Numbered from the stretch's first letter, positions 10,201 through 17,744 are shown. The stretch is 64,000 nucleotides of DNA from Paenibacillus sp. FSL H7-0357 (GCF_000758525.1 NZ_CP009241.1:2294001-2358000); one strand, 5' to 3'. Numbers and translations: made by a program. Notes: generated from the letters alone by a model not told the origin.

Positions 10201-12823
10201 GACGAAGTTTGACTTAACGCTGAACGTTGCGGAGAGTGATCAAGGACTTCAACTGATGCTGGAATACAGCTGCGCGCTGTTCAACGAGGAGACAGCCGGG
10301 CGGTACCTGATGCACTTCATGCAGCTCTTGTCGCAAATCATCGGGCAGCCGGAAGCAAGCATCGGCTCGTATGAGCTTGTCACGCCAGAGGAGAAGCAAC
10401 AGCTGCTGCACGGGTTCAACGACACGGCGGCGGAGTATCCGCGGGAAGCGACGATTCACGGTCTGTTCGAGGAACAGGTGAAGAAGACGCCGCATGCGGT
10501 GGCGGCCGTGTACGGGGAACAGCAGCTCACCTATACGGAGCTGAATGCGCGGGCGAATCAGCTGGCGTGGACGCTGTGCGGGCAAGGTATGGGGCCGGAC
10601 CACATCGTGGCGATCCTGATGGAACGCTCGGTGGAGATGATCGTCGGGGTGCTCGGCATCCTGAAAGCCGGCGGGGCGTACTTGCCGATCGATCCGGCCT
10701 ATCCGGCAGAGCGCATCCAATACATGCTGGAGGACAGCGGCAGTCAGTGGCTGATAGGCGATGAGGCGCTGCTGGCGGAAACTGCCTTTGCGGGAGCGAA
10801 GCTGGGACTGACGATAGCAAAGGCCGAAACCGCTGCGACCGGTACAATGTCTGTCGGGGAAAGCAGCAGTATCGATGGCTGCAATTTAGAAGCGGTCAGC
10901 GGGCCGGAGAACCTGGCATACGTCATCTACACTTCAGGCTCGACGGGGCGGCCCAAAGGAGTGATGGCCGAGCACCGGAGTGTGGCCAACTTGACGTCCA
11001 TGTTTCAACGTACGCTGCAGATTACCGGAGATGACCGGATTCTCCAATTTGCATCGCTCTCGTTCGATGCCTCTCTATCGGAAATCGTGATGAGCCTGTG
11101 CAGCGGGGCGCAATTGCATATAGTGCCGGTGGAAGTGATCCATCACCTCGGGGAGTTCGAGCAGTACATCCGGGAAAACGGCATTACAGTAATCACTCTG
11201 CCGCCGGCGTACTTAACACGGATGCATCCGGAGCAGGTCCGCCCGTTGAGAACGGTCATCACGGCGGGCTCGGCCTGTCCGCAGGAGGTGGTGCGGAAGT
11301 GGAGTCCTTACGTCAACTTAATCAATGCGTACGGGCCGACGGAAACGACGGTGTGCGCCACGATGTGGCCGGCAGACGAGGCGGAAGAAGAGATGGGAAT
11401 CGTTCCGATCGGTAAACCGGTGTCCAATGTGCGGGTGTATATTCTGGATCAGGAAGGCCGGTTACTGCCCATGGGTGTGCCGGGCGAAATCTGTCTCACG
11501 GGAGCCGGCGTGGCCCGGGGCTATCTGAACCGGCCGGACCTGACAGCGGAGAAGTTCGTAGACAACCCGTTCGAGCCGGGGATGCGGATGTACCGGACCG
11601 GGGATTTGGCGAGATGGCTGCCGGACGGCAACCTGGAGTACCTGGGCAGGACCGACCATCAAGTGAAGATCCGCGGCTACCGGATCGAGTGCGGGGAGAT
11701 CGAGGCGCAGCTTCAGGCGCATGGGCATATCCGTGAAGCTGTCGTAGTCGACCGGAAGGACGAGCAAGGGCAGGCATATCTATGCGCTTATCTGGTATGC
11801 AGCATGCCGCTGACTGTAGCCCAAATACATGCTCACCTGTCCAGACATCTGCCGGACTATATGATCCCGTCCTATTTTGTGGAATTGGACCATATTCCGC
11901 TCAATAATAACGGCAAAGTGAACCGAACACTTCTGCCTGTTCCAGATGTGGCCATGGATGATCAAGAAGAAAAACTGCCGCCTGCTACTGAGATTGAGTC
12001 TGGAATTTTGAAAGTATGGCAAGAGGTTCTTCACAAAGACGACATCGGGGTTACGGATAACTTCTTCCATGTGGGTGGAAACTCATTGCGCATTATGGAT
12101 ATATATTCCAAACTAGAGCAAAAGTATCCGGGCGTACTTGTTGTAGCGGATTTGTTCGGAAACCCGAACGTGCGTCAATTGGCTCAGTATATCGAAACGG
12201 TCCATGTGCAAAAACAAGCATCTACATGGAAGCACCTCCCCCTCGCATTCCCAACGTCAGGTATGGCCGAGCAAGGTGTCTACATTCCGGGCGATGTATT
12301 GCGCTTTGAGCTCTCGGAACGAACGAGTCAAAGCTTGGAACGCATTTCGAGTCACTACAGCATTCAAAAGATGTCTGTGCTGTTGACCGCTTTTGCATAT
12401 TTAATGTCGGAATACGCACATACAGAAACGGTTACTTTGCCTTGCTTGATAGAAGGCGGCGATGTATACCGGGTTGAGGTTTCGTTCCGGGAAGCCGAAG
12501 AGCTGGAGGAAGTTTTTGCAATAGTAGACGGATACCTGAAAACGGAAGGGCGATTTCATTGGGACCAGGTGAAGTATGCTGCTTATGAGCCGCAAGAAGG
12601 CCAAATCCTTTGTGCATTTACAGGCGCTGACCCATTGCCGTCAGGCTTTGCAAAGCAGTTTGATCTTGTGCTCAATTGTGGAGAGGCTGGCATTGTCCAG
12701 TCCATGACATGTGAGTACAACCAGGGCCGGATTTTACAAACGTCTATAGAGAGGCTGCTTCGCCAGTTCGTAAGCTTATTGGCTAAAATGCTGGAACAAT
12801 GTGAAAAAAAGGTCGGTTTGTAA
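2..12823 (+). CDS. Nonribosomal peptide synthetase, four modules, 5'-partial
   Basis: The gene begins upstream of the window; the frame is open from base 2. Order by nucleotide: C1 remnant (HHIVSDG near 34), A1 ~990-2455, carrier Ser at 2588; C2 ~2755-3990, A2 ~4090-5580, carrier Ser 5711 (GGDSI); C3 ~5945-7250 (HHAILDG near 6343), A3 ~7330-8800, carrier Ser 8948; C4 ~9115-10350, A4 ~10450-11940, carrier Ser 12083 (GGNSL); then a C-terminal half-condensation region ~12290-12823. Read against GrsA, the ten-residue A-domain codes are DIVQLGMIWK (close to Gly), DFWNIGMVHK (Thr), DLYDLSLVWK (close to Cys) and DASTIAAVCK (Tyr). There is no epimerization or thioesterase domain, so the chain must pass to the PKS at 12929. 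C1, C2 and C4 are nearly identical in DNA. Base composition drops in the last ~1 kb. NRPS identity is certain; the Gly and Cys calls are moderate. Confidence 0.97.
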   Translation, partial: AEERHWLVWDMHHIVSDGVSMNLLVSDFMAAYAGGELAPLRIQYKDYAVWQQSTLEVERMQGHEAYWLSVYAEEAPVLELRADRTRPAVPSSEGGQVHAQISADVAEGLKQIAAETGATLYMVLLAAYNVWLHKYTGQSDIVVGTPVSGRTHADTEPMIGMFVNTLALRNAPSGEKRFMDFLREVKERTLAAFEHQDYPFEELVEKLNVRRDMSRNPMFDTMLVLQNMEQARFTLADVDVRPVELNHRATKFDLTLNVAEGDQGLQLLLEYSSALFNEETAGRYLMHFVQLLSQITGQPEASIGSYELVTPEEKQQLLHGFNDTAAEYPREATIHGLFEEQVEKTPHAVAVVYGDQQLTYAELNAQANQLAWTLRGQGVGPDRIVAILMGRSVEMLVGVLGILKAGGAYLPIDPALPAERIRYMLGDSGAGVLLIQPGLDPCGFEGTVLDLAEAGQAPAGVNFALHATSGELAYVIYTSGTTGNPKGVMIEHRSVVNFITGMTRVIPFAPAKSILFATTLSFDISVVETLLALTQGMRVVAASEEQQKDPQQLAALIERQRIGMVQMTPSRLKMLLSAGCVAWLEGVTEILVGGEAWTDDLLADLQSKSKAVLFNMYGPTETTIWSAVREATVDQTVTVGGPIANTQLYIVSDNRQLQPIGVAGELCIAGDGLARGYFNRPELTAEKFVDNPFEPGTRMYRTGDLARWLPDGNLEYLGRIDHQVKIRGYRIECGEIEMQLMAHAQIREAVVMACEDEQGQAYLCAYLVSDESVPVPELRAHLAAQLPDYMIPSYFVELEKLPLNSNGKVDRKALPAPDREAYSEGYEAPRDALETQLAELFAEVLGVNEVGIGDSFFERGGHSLKAMTLVSRMHQQLAVELPLRELFARPTVKALAVYVRSTEESGYGRIEPAEAQASYALSSAQRRLYVLHEVEPESTRYNMPGVVELTGQVDADRLEEAIRSVIARHESLRTSFTWIDGEPRQQVHEDVAFEWVCRDADEVQARELVRNFVRPFALDQAPLLRIELLRLAEERHWLVWDMHHIVSDGVSMNLLVSDFMAAYAGEELAPLRIQYKDYAVWQQGTLGVERMEAHEAYWLSAYAEEAPVLELPADRTRPAVLSSEGGRVYTEVNAETAEALKRIAAETGATLYMVLLAAYNVWLHKYTGQSDIVVGTPVSGRTHGDTEPMIGMFVNTLALRNAPSGEKRFMDFVREVKERTLAAFEHQDYPFEELVEKLNVRRDMSHNPLFDTMLVLQNMEQARFGLADVDVRPVELNHRATKFDLTLNVAEGDQGLQLLLEYSCALFNGETAGRYLMHFVQLLSQITGQPEARIGSISLVTAEEKQQLLHTFNDTAAEYPQEATIHGLFEAQVEKTPDAVAAVYGDQQLTYAELNARANQLAWTLRGQGVGPDRIVAILMDRSVEMLVGMLGILKAGGAYLPIDPDYPAERIAYTLADSGAEWLVTTRDVELRTPALPFAGCRVYALETELMPAENPPQATKPEHLAYVIYTSGTTGKPKGTMITHRNVVRLLFNDRMAFDFNERDVWTLFHSYCFDFSVWEMYGALLYGGKLVVVPLMTARDPEQMVRLLRQERVTVLNQTPSAFYALSEREMEEADAELCVRAVIFGGEALAPVQLRAWQRKYPHTELINMYGITETTVHVTYKKLGEAEITSGISNIGKPLPTLRAYILGEGQQLQPMGVAGELCITGDGLARGYLNRPELTAEKFVDNPFEPGTRMYRTGDLARWLPDGNLEYLGRIDHQVKIRGYRIECGEIEVRLLAHAQIREAVVMARGDEQGQAYLCAYLVSDEAVPVVELRAHLAVQLPEYMIPSYFVELEKLPLNSNGKVERKALPAPESAHTGSVYEAPSTPTQRQLAEIWQEVLGAEQVGVHDNFFVLGGDSIKAIRLVSRMNRDMEAALPLKDVYLHQTIGELAELLAQEHKPNRQLESGREMLEQMKRRIMEDSEQAKHLPEDYEDVYPLSKIQQSMVFYSRLRPEEPIYHDQFLYHFKIVSVEQFAEALQRLSDRHPILRTTFDLTHFEEEVQLVHDRIVPEFSVEDVSSLSREEQERVIRAHIDQDQRNLFRFDGEVLWRVRLFRQNARYDYCMVFTFHHAILDGWSVASFQQEFAGIYQQLLQGKPADIKPLDSNYKDYVAINRFRESDEESRQYWIRELAGYTRNKLPFNYAGKKRDRGAASKIYRRPLSSTLLEALKRQAKRYGCTVKELCLSAHVYLLGILTTEEEIVTGVVSHDRPAIEDADKVLGCFLNTVPIRMGLAREVSKRELVNRTKRQLGQMKAHELFLADIAQAIGEVSSPSVNPIFDTLFNYTDFHVLEEMGPGQELASEMAALSLEANEMTNTWFDLEVSQYFNRLNMQIKYAPAYFEDQEIETAFAWYERILEALCDEETDILSVERLMATAERQAIVYEWNRTDMPYAAEKTLHQLFEEQAARTPGRTALNWNGQPLTYWELDERSNRLARRLRAQGVKLNDHVGLMTGRGFEMIVGMLAILKAGAAYVPMDPDYPQSRIAHMISHAGVSVVVVDQAYAEAPALFVDSRDPSLIEHSGEALHLAKDSHELAYIIYTSGSTGEPKGVMIEHHSAVNLVSWVNREFGVHEEDRLLFITSMCFDLSVYDIFGPLAAGAQIVIASREQVQDPKQMQQLLEEEAITIWDSVPTTLNHVLHGLEEQEEAISQKALRLALVSGDWIPVDLAERAKAYFPNVQVIGLGGATEATVWSNYYPIQEVTADQTGIPYGKPLANNTFYILDADRHPVPYGVAGELYIGGVGVARGYLNDPAKTSASFMTNPFVPQGRMYRTGDMGRMLQDGNMEFLGRQDYQVKIRGYRVELGEIENQLLKHEAVREAVVIAREDAAGGKYLCAYVVLQQETASAEIREHLGRALPSYMIPGYMMPMERLPLTPNGKLNRKALPEPDARMHSEERYEAASTETERKLLGIWEDVLGVENIGMSDDFFAIGGHSLRATALVSKIQKTMNVELTLQDVFRLPTIKEQARKIEGMSKMAYSAIEPAKPGKDYPLSSAQRRLYVLHEVEPESTRYNMPGVVELTGKIDADRLEQAVRSVIARHESLRTSFTWIDGEPRQQVHEDVALEWVCRDADEAQARELTRSFVRPFELSQAPLLRTGLLRLAEERHWLVWDMHHIVSDGVSMNLLVSDFMAAYAGGELAPLRIQYKDYAVWQQGTLGVERMQGHEAYWLSAYAEEAPVLELPADRRRPAVPSSEGGRVYTEVNAETAEALKRIAAETGATLYMVLLAAYNVWLHKYTGQTDIVVGTPVSGRTHGDTEPMIGMFVNTLALRNAPSGEKRFMDFVREVKERTLVAFEHQDYPFEELVEKLNVRRDRSRNPLFDTMLVLQNMEQARFTLADVDVRPVELNHLATKFDLTLNVAESDQGLQLMLEYSCALFNEETAGRYLMHFMQLLSQIIGQPEASIGSYELVTPEEKQQLLHGFNDTAAEYPREATIHGLFEEQVKKTPHAVAAVYGEQQLTYTELNARANQLAWTLCGQGMGPDHIVAILMERSVEMIVGVLGILKAGGAYLPIDPAYPAERIQYMLEDSGSQWLIGDEALLAETAFAGAKLGLTIAKAETAATGTMSVGESSSIDGCNLEAVSGPENLAYVIYTSGSTGRPKGVMAEHRSVANLTSMFQRTLQITGDDRILQFASLSFDASLSEIVMSLCSGAQLHIVPVEVIHHLGEFEQYIRENGITVITLPPAYLTRMHPEQVRPLRTVITAGSACPQEVVRKWSPYVNLINAYGPTETTVCATMWPADEAEEEMGIVPIGKPVSNVRVYILDQEGRLLPMGVPGEICLTGAGVARGYLNRPDLTAEKFVDNPFEPGMRMYRTGDLARWLPDGNLEYLGRTDHQVKIRGYRIECGEIEAQLQAHGHIREAVVVDRKDEQGQAYLCAYLVCSMPLTVAQIHAHLSRHLPDYMIPSYFVELDHIPLNNNGKVNRTLLPVPDVAMDDQEEKLPPATEIESGILKVWQEVLHKDDIGVTDNFFHVGGNSLRIMDIYSKLEQKYPGVLVVADLFGNPNVRQLAQYIETVHVQKQASTWKHLPLAFPTSGMAEQGVYIPGDVLRFELSERTSQSLERISSHYSIQKMSVLLTAFAYLMSEYAHTETVTLPCLIEGGDVYRVEVSFREAEELEEVFAIVDGYLKTEGRFHWDQVKYAAYEPQEGQILCAFTGADPLPSGFAKQFDLVLNCGEAGIVQSMTCEYNQGRILQTSIERLLRQFVSLLAKMLEQCEKKVGL
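2761..4340 (+). repeat. NRPS internal repeat, copy b (C2 / A2 start)
   Basis: Matches copy c at a constant offset of 6360 bases from the start of the condensation domain to the AYLPIDP motif of the adenylation domain, where similarity stops abruptly. This fits recombination or gene conversion between modules. Confidence 0.85.
9121..10700 (+). repeat. NRPS internal repeat, copy c (C4 / A4 start)
   Basis: Third near-identical C-domain copy. A shorter repeated block coding the C-terminal A subdomain (from GLARGY or GVARGY to about QGQAYLCAYLV) also recurs near 2017-2310, 5140-5430 and 11510-11800, so the A-domain specificity cores are flanked on both sides by shared DNA. Confidence 0.85.
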
Positions 12824-12851
12824 GAGACGTGAAGTGAACAGGAGAAGAGAG

Positions 12852-12876
12852 GAGAAGGCAAGCGAAGGTCCTTCTC
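12852..12876 (+). other. Possible stem-loop between NRPS and PKS
   Basis: GAGAAGG at 12852 pairs with CCTTCTC ending at 12876, and the flanks add a few imperfect pairs. The following TTCTGTTCT is a poor U-tract, so this may be only a weak attenuator or no signal at all. Confidence 0.25.
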
Positions 12877-12928
12877 TTCTGTTCTACCGATTATACATCA
12901 GAGCAGGTTTCGAATTGGAGGGTACGAT

Positions 12929-15900
12929 GTGAAAAAAAGACTAGTCGACTTCGATACTTCTGAAGTGCTATCAACGAACGAGAATATCAAGTTTGAACAA
13001 ATCTCAAGTAAGGATATTGCAGTGATTGGTGTATCTTGTCAGATTGGGAGCGCAAAAAATACAAATGAATTTTGGAATTGTATGGTTGAAGGGAAGAGTC
13101 TAATAGAAGAAATTCCGCAAACACGCAAAAAAGATATTACAGATGTGCTAAAGCAAAGCGGCATCGCCCCTAAGGAATTTAAGAAAGCTACTTATCTTGG
13201 TAACATCGACATGTTCGATTATAAGTTTTTTTCTCTGCCGGCTATTGAGGCCCAGTTAATGGATCCGCACCAACGGCTCTTTCTGGAGACTGTCTATGCC
13301 ACTATGGAGGATGCGGGATACGGGGGGAGGGAGCTCGTTGGCAGCGAAACCGGAGTATTTGTCGGATTATCAAGCGACGGGCTCAATGAATACAAAGCAC
13401 TCGCGCAAAGGTCCGCTCCGGAGCTTGTGGGTCTGACAACTTCAGGTAATCTAAAATCGATTATTGCCGGGAGGATTTCCTATATATTTGATTTTAAAGG
13501 CCCCAGCAGTTTGGTGGATACTGCATGCTCTTCATCTTTGTCTGCACTTCATCTGGCATGCCGCTCTATCCGCGCAGGCGAATGCAATACTGCGATAGCG
13601 GGAAGCGTCAGAATCAATATGTTACCGGCCAGTCAGGCGAATGACTACAAAATGGGAACTGAATCATCAGACGGGTACACGCGAACATTCGATGCAGAAT
13701 CGGATGGAACAAATACTGCAGAGGGAGTCGCGGCTGTTCTGTTGAAACCACTGCATCAAGCGATGCTGGATCATGATCATATCTATGCGGTCGTTAAGGG
13801 CAGCGCATGGAATCAAGATGGAAGCTCGGTAGGACTAACAGCACCGAATCCAGCCGCACAGGAGCGGGTTATTCTAAGAGCATGGCAAGATGCGGGAATC
13901 GATCCCGAATCCATTTCATATCTGGAAGCCCATGGTACGGCAACAAAGCTGGGAGATCCTATCGAAATCCAAGGGATACACAATGCATTCCGCAAGCATA
14001 CCTCAAAGATGCAATTTTGCGCCATCGGTTCTGTCAAAACGAATATCGGTCATTTGGATCATGCAGCGGGAATCGCCGGTTTTATTAAGGCCGTGCTGGC
14101 CTTAGAGCATCAACAAATTCCACCGATGCTGCATTTTAAACAACCTAATCCTAATATATCGTTTATTAATTCGCCCGTTTATATTGCAGACCGGTTAATC
14201 GAGTGGGAGCGTTCACCAGGTTCAAAAAGAAGATGCGGGGTAAGTTCGTTCGGTTTAAGCGGAACGAATTGCCATGTCGTATTAGAGGAGGCTCCTGAAC
14301 GAACAGAGGCTTCCCCTGACAATTTGCATCATATTTTCACCTTATCTGCCATGGAACAAACGAACCTGTTAGATATGGTAAACAGATATATACTTTTCCT
14401 ATCGAGTTCTGCCGGCCAGCATAGAATCGGGGATATTTGCTACACCGTTAATACGGGGAGAGGCCACTACGCTCACCGCTTGGTGCTGAAGGCATGCAGC
14501 ATAGAAGAACTGCTTCAGCAATTGGAGCGATTTCTAAAAACCCCATTCGTTACGATGGAAGAGCATCATATTTATTACGGCAGCCATAACGTCAGCGCTA
14601 ACAAAGTCACCTGGCCGAATTATGAAACTGCATCCGGTTCCGCTTCCGAGCACGTCAAAGAACTTCTGTCCAATATTAGCAAAGATTCGTCCGGTGCGGG
14701 AAGAACGTTTCATGATTTCGCTCAGGCTTATACACAAGGAACAGAGATGAATTGGAAACTGTTATATCCGACACGTTCTTACAATAAAGTCAGTGTGCCG
14801 ACCTACAGCTATTCGAAAAGCAGATGCTGGATCAACATTCCGGAGAAGCATACACAGCCTGTTGAGAGACGTGAGACTTTAACATCCGTGCATGAAGAGG
14901 AGTATTGTTATTACCAGCCAAAATGGGTGCCCCAAAGTATTAATGACAAACTCCCGGAACCCATTGACGGGATGACGGTTTTCTTTCGAACAACGGCTCC
15001 GGTTTGCGGCCAGATCTGTACATTGCTGGAAAGACAAAACCGGGATTATATTGAAGTTTATTATGGACCCCAGTACAGCAAAGTAACGGATTATGAATAC
15101 GTGATTTCAGGCAATGACTCTGACTACCTCTTATTGCTCGAGCAAGTAGGAAAGGTTGGGCATGTCATCCATGCCTTTGATCTCGAAGAACGGCTGCCGC
15201 ACCATACCTTGGAGCTGCAGGAACGCCTCGTTCGCAGCGTGTACAGCTTGGCTTCTTTATCAAAAGCATTGTTCAAGAAGCAGCGAAGACAAGAAACAGT
15301 GATTTCTGTCCTTACCCGATTTGCAAATGCCGTGACAGGGGACGAGCCACAGATCGATCCGATCGGTGCCGCTATGCTCGGGATGGCGAAGGTTATTCAT
15401 CAAGAACATCCGTACCTGTACACTCGCAGCTTTGATTTGGACATAACGATTGAACCTCCCGTAATTGGGCAAATGTTATCATCAATCAGAGAAGCGACAG
15501 AATTTGCATACCGCAACGGCGTTAGATATATAGAAAGCTTACAGGCAGCGGATCTTGGAACAACCGAAGCCGTTTCCATTCGCCACAATGGTGTCTATGT
15601 CATTACAGGAGGACATGGGGGGATTGGCTTAGAAGTGGCCAAACATTGGGCGAGACAACAGCAAATCTCCATTGCCCTTGTAAGCCGGACGCCCTTGCCG
15701 AGCCGTGAAGAATGGAGCTCTATTAAAGCGGGGGATGATCCTAAACGAAAACGCATCATTGAAAGCATAGAAGAAATGGAGAGTCTGGGTTCAACCATAC
15801 ATTCTTACAGCGCGGATGTTACCGATTTCGATCAAATGGACGTGCTGATCCAGCAGATTAGAGCCAGCTTCGGAAATATTAGTGGAATTTTTCATGCTGC

Positions 15901-16639
15901 AGGCATCGCAGGAGACGGGATGCTGTTCAGGAGAAGCCAAGAGCAAATGGACGCGGTCTTATCTCCTAAAGTAATGGGGACATGGAACTTACACTTGCTT
16001 ACGAAAGACAATGACCTTGACTTTTTTGTGCTGTGCTCGTCGCTCGCTTCGCTTACTGGGGGAGTGGGTCAAGGGGACTACACGGCTGCCAACAGGTTTA
16101 TGGATTCATTCGCTTCCTACCGATCCCGATTAGGTATGACGGCTTGTTCTATCAATTGGCCGGCCTGGAAGGAAGTCGGTATGGCTGCTAATTACGGCGT
16201 CAAAGAAAGCGATAAAGATATTAGCCATATTACACCTCGTTCTGCGCTGGCTGCACTTGATCAAATCCTATATTCGAATCGGCCCAGAGTGATTCTGGGA
16301 GAGATGAATGCTGTACACGCAAATCAAGTAGCGATGAATGGTCAGATTCAGGAACAACCGTTCTTCAAGAACGTACAGCTGGTTGGAAGAGAATCCGGTG
16401 AATACACCGAACTTGAGAAATTATTGGCAAGCATTTGGGGAGAACTGTTCGAACGTGATGTGATGAGGGTGGATGACAATTTTTACGACTTGGGGGGACA
16501 CTCCTTATTGCTTATCCGGGTGGAGGTTGAGCTGGAAAAGCATGGTGTGGCGGTAGACCATTTAAATATTGAACAAGACCGGACGCTTGAGAAAATAGCG
16601 GAAACTCTGGAAAACTCGAATTCTAAGGTTGAGGACTGA
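12929..16639 (+). CDS. AT-less polyketide synthase, KS-KR-ACP
   Basis: One elongation module of 1236 residues, starting at GTG with GGAGGG six bases upstream. The ketosynthase (about 20-450) keeps its triad: Cys200 in DTACSSSL, His335 in EAHGTAT and His375 in NIGHLDHAAG. A post-KS linker follows, ending near 640 in VSVPTYSYSKSRCWI, and there is no GHSxG acyltransferase motif. This is the architecture of trans-AT synthases. A ketoreductase with its structural half spans about 655-1080: TGGHGGIG cofactor motif near 893, CSSLAS, and Tyr1051 in GDYTAANRF. An acyl carrier domain ends the protein with Ser1192 in LGGHSL. No DH, ER or thioesterase. It would extend the peptide by one malonyl unit and reduce the ketone to a hydroxyl. 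No acyltransferase gene lies in the window, so malonyl loading must come from elsewhere. Confidence 0.95.
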   Translation: MKKRLVDFDTSEVLSTNENIKFEQISSKDIAVIGVSCQIGSAKNTNEFWNCMVEGKSLIEEIPQTRKKDITDVLKQSGIAPKEFKKATYLGNIDMFDYKFFSLPAIEAQLMDPHQRLFLETVYATMEDAGYGGRELVGSETGVFVGLSSDGLNEYKALAQRSAPELVGLTTSGNLKSIIAGRISYIFDFKGPSSLVDTACSSSLSALHLACRSIRAGECNTAIAGSVRINMLPASQANDYKMGTESSDGYTRTFDAESDGTNTAEGVAAVLLKPLHQAMLDHDHIYAVVKGSAWNQDGSSVGLTAPNPAAQERVILRAWQDAGIDPESISYLEAHGTATKLGDPIEIQGIHNAFRKHTSKMQFCAIGSVKTNIGHLDHAAGIAGFIKAVLALEHQQIPPMLHFKQPNPNISFINSPVYIADRLIEWERSPGSKRRCGVSSFGLSGTNCHVVLEEAPERTEASPDNLHHIFTLSAMEQTNLLDMVNRYILFLSSSAGQHRIGDICYTVNTGRGHYAHRLVLKACSIEELLQQLERFLKTPFVTMEEHHIYYGSHNVSANKVTWPNYETASGSASEHVKELLSNISKDSSGAGRTFHDFAQAYTQGTEMNWKLLYPTRSYNKVSVPTYSYSKSRCWINIPEKHTQPVERRETLTSVHEEEYCYYQPKWVPQSINDKLPEPIDGMTVFFRTTAPVCGQICTLLERQNRDYIEVYYGPQYSKVTDYEYVISGNDSDYLLLLEQVGKVGHVIHAFDLEERLPHHTLELQERLVRSVYSLASLSKALFKKQRRQETVISVLTRFANAVTGDEPQIDPIGAAMLGMAKVIHQEHPYLYTRSFDLDITIEPPVIGQMLSSIREATEFAYRNGVRYIESLQAADLGTTEAVSIRHNGVYVITGGHGGIGLEVAKHWARQQQISIALVSRTPLPSREEWSSIKAGDDPKRKRIIESIEEMESLGSTIHSYSADVTDFDQMDVLIQQIRASFGNISGIFHAAGIAGDGMLFRRSQEQMDAVLSPKVMGTWNLHLLTKDNDLDFFVLCSSLASLTGGVGQGDYTAANRFMDSFASYRSRLGMTACSINWPAWKEVGMAANYGVKESDKDISHITPRSALAALDQILYSNRPRVILGEMNAVHANQVAMNGQIQEQPFFKNVQLVGRESGEYTELEKLLASIWGELFERDVMRVDDNFYDLGGHSLLLIRVEVELEKHGVAVDHLNIEQDRTLEKIAETLENSNSKVED

Positions 16640-16672
16640 GTGCGTGCTTGAAGTGAAAGCGGGGAAAAAGGG

Positions 16673-17665
16673 ATGGCAAAAATCATTGAACCGATAGAAC
16701 CTTTTAACGAAATCTATTATCAAAGCTGCTTGTATAATTCGTTGTTTCCGGTTATACGGCATTTTCAGCTTAGTATATTGCCGTTACTGATTAACGATTG
16801 GGTTGTGTATGAAACGGCCCTGACAGGGGAAGGCGCTCTTTGCGGAATCTCTTACAGAAGCAATAAGGGTCTTATTGAAGCTCTTGCAGGGCTTGGAATC
16901 GCAGTCGAGAAGGAACAGTTTGCCGGAACAGTCATTGACAAAATCAAGAGTGCGGTAGACATGGGGAGACCTGTGATACTATGGGTTGATTGTTACGAAT
17001 TGCCGATTCGCAAAGACACTTTTCGGAAGAAGCATTTGCCACACACCATCTTAGTTCATGGATATAATGATTGTACCGGCCATTTTCATATTATTGAACA
17101 TTTGCAGATGGAGAACCTGTCCTATGATAAAAAAACAATTCGGATGGAAGATTTGGAGCGGGCTTATATTGAATTTGATCATGAATTCAATCAAGGACAA
17201 ATGAAGCTGGATTCCTACTATGAATTTTATAAGCTGAATCAAGCTGCTTCCATGATTTCCGGCGAAGCGGAACAATATCAGGAACTCATTCAGGCAAATA
17301 TGAATGTAATTACAGAAGGTCTAGACCAGCTGCTGGAAGTGTCGGAGCTGTGGTATGGGAGATTGATGCAGCAAGCGCACATATCTATAGATTATGCTGC
17401 ACAGCAACTCGATAAGCTGAATTCAATCATATTGGCGAAACAAGCGGAGAGCTACAAGCTGAAGCTTTTGCAGATGGAGCAGGAGCCTTTAAGTGCCATT
17501 CTACAGAGTATTACTAATGAGTGGAGCATGATTAGAGCGATCGTGGGCAAATATGTATACTCCAATCAGTTTAAAGTTGAACAATTCGCCGAATTGCCGG
17601 ATCGAATCAGCAGTATTTACGATGCCGAGTTAAAGTTTTACGAAACCTTTTTAACGAAGCGATGA
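16673..17665 (+). CDS. BtrH-like acyltransferase/cysteine-peptidase-fold protein
   Basis: 330 residues, 33 bases after the PKS. The first 150 residues resemble the BtrH N-terminal family named after the butirosin protein that moves an acyl group from the BtrI carrier onto an aminoglycoside amine. Visible marks are Cys19 in YYQSCLYNSL, a DCYELP segment near 104, and LPHTILVHGYND with His124 and His129; Cys and His are the likely catalytic pair. The C-terminal ~140 residues are helical and unlike any domain I recognise. With no thioesterase in the NRPS or PKS, and a free carrier encoded next door, a role in releasing or transferring the finished chain is the best inference. Family call is good by motif; the reaction is a guess. 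Confidence 0.72.
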   Translation: MAKIIEPIEPFNEIYYQSCLYNSLFPVIRHFQLSILPLLINDWVVYETALTGEGALCGISYRSNKGLIEALAGLGIAVEKEQFAGTVIDKIKSAVDMGRPVILWVDCYELPIRKDTFRKKHLPHTILVHGYNDCTGHFHIIEHLQMENLSYDKKTIRMEDLERAYIEFDHEFNQGQMKLDSYYEFYKLNQAASMISGEAEQYQELIQANMNVITEGLDQLLEVSELWYGRLMQQAHISIDYAAQQLDKLNSIILAKQAESYKLKLLQMEQEPLSAILQSITNEWSMIRAIVGKYVYSNQFKVEQFAELPDRISSIYDAELKFYETFLTKR

Positions 17666-17744
17666 AGAGTACACAGATGAACGGGATTATACAGATCGAT
17701 GATGGTGTTAACACATACTAGGTCCATACAAAGGAGCGTCTACT

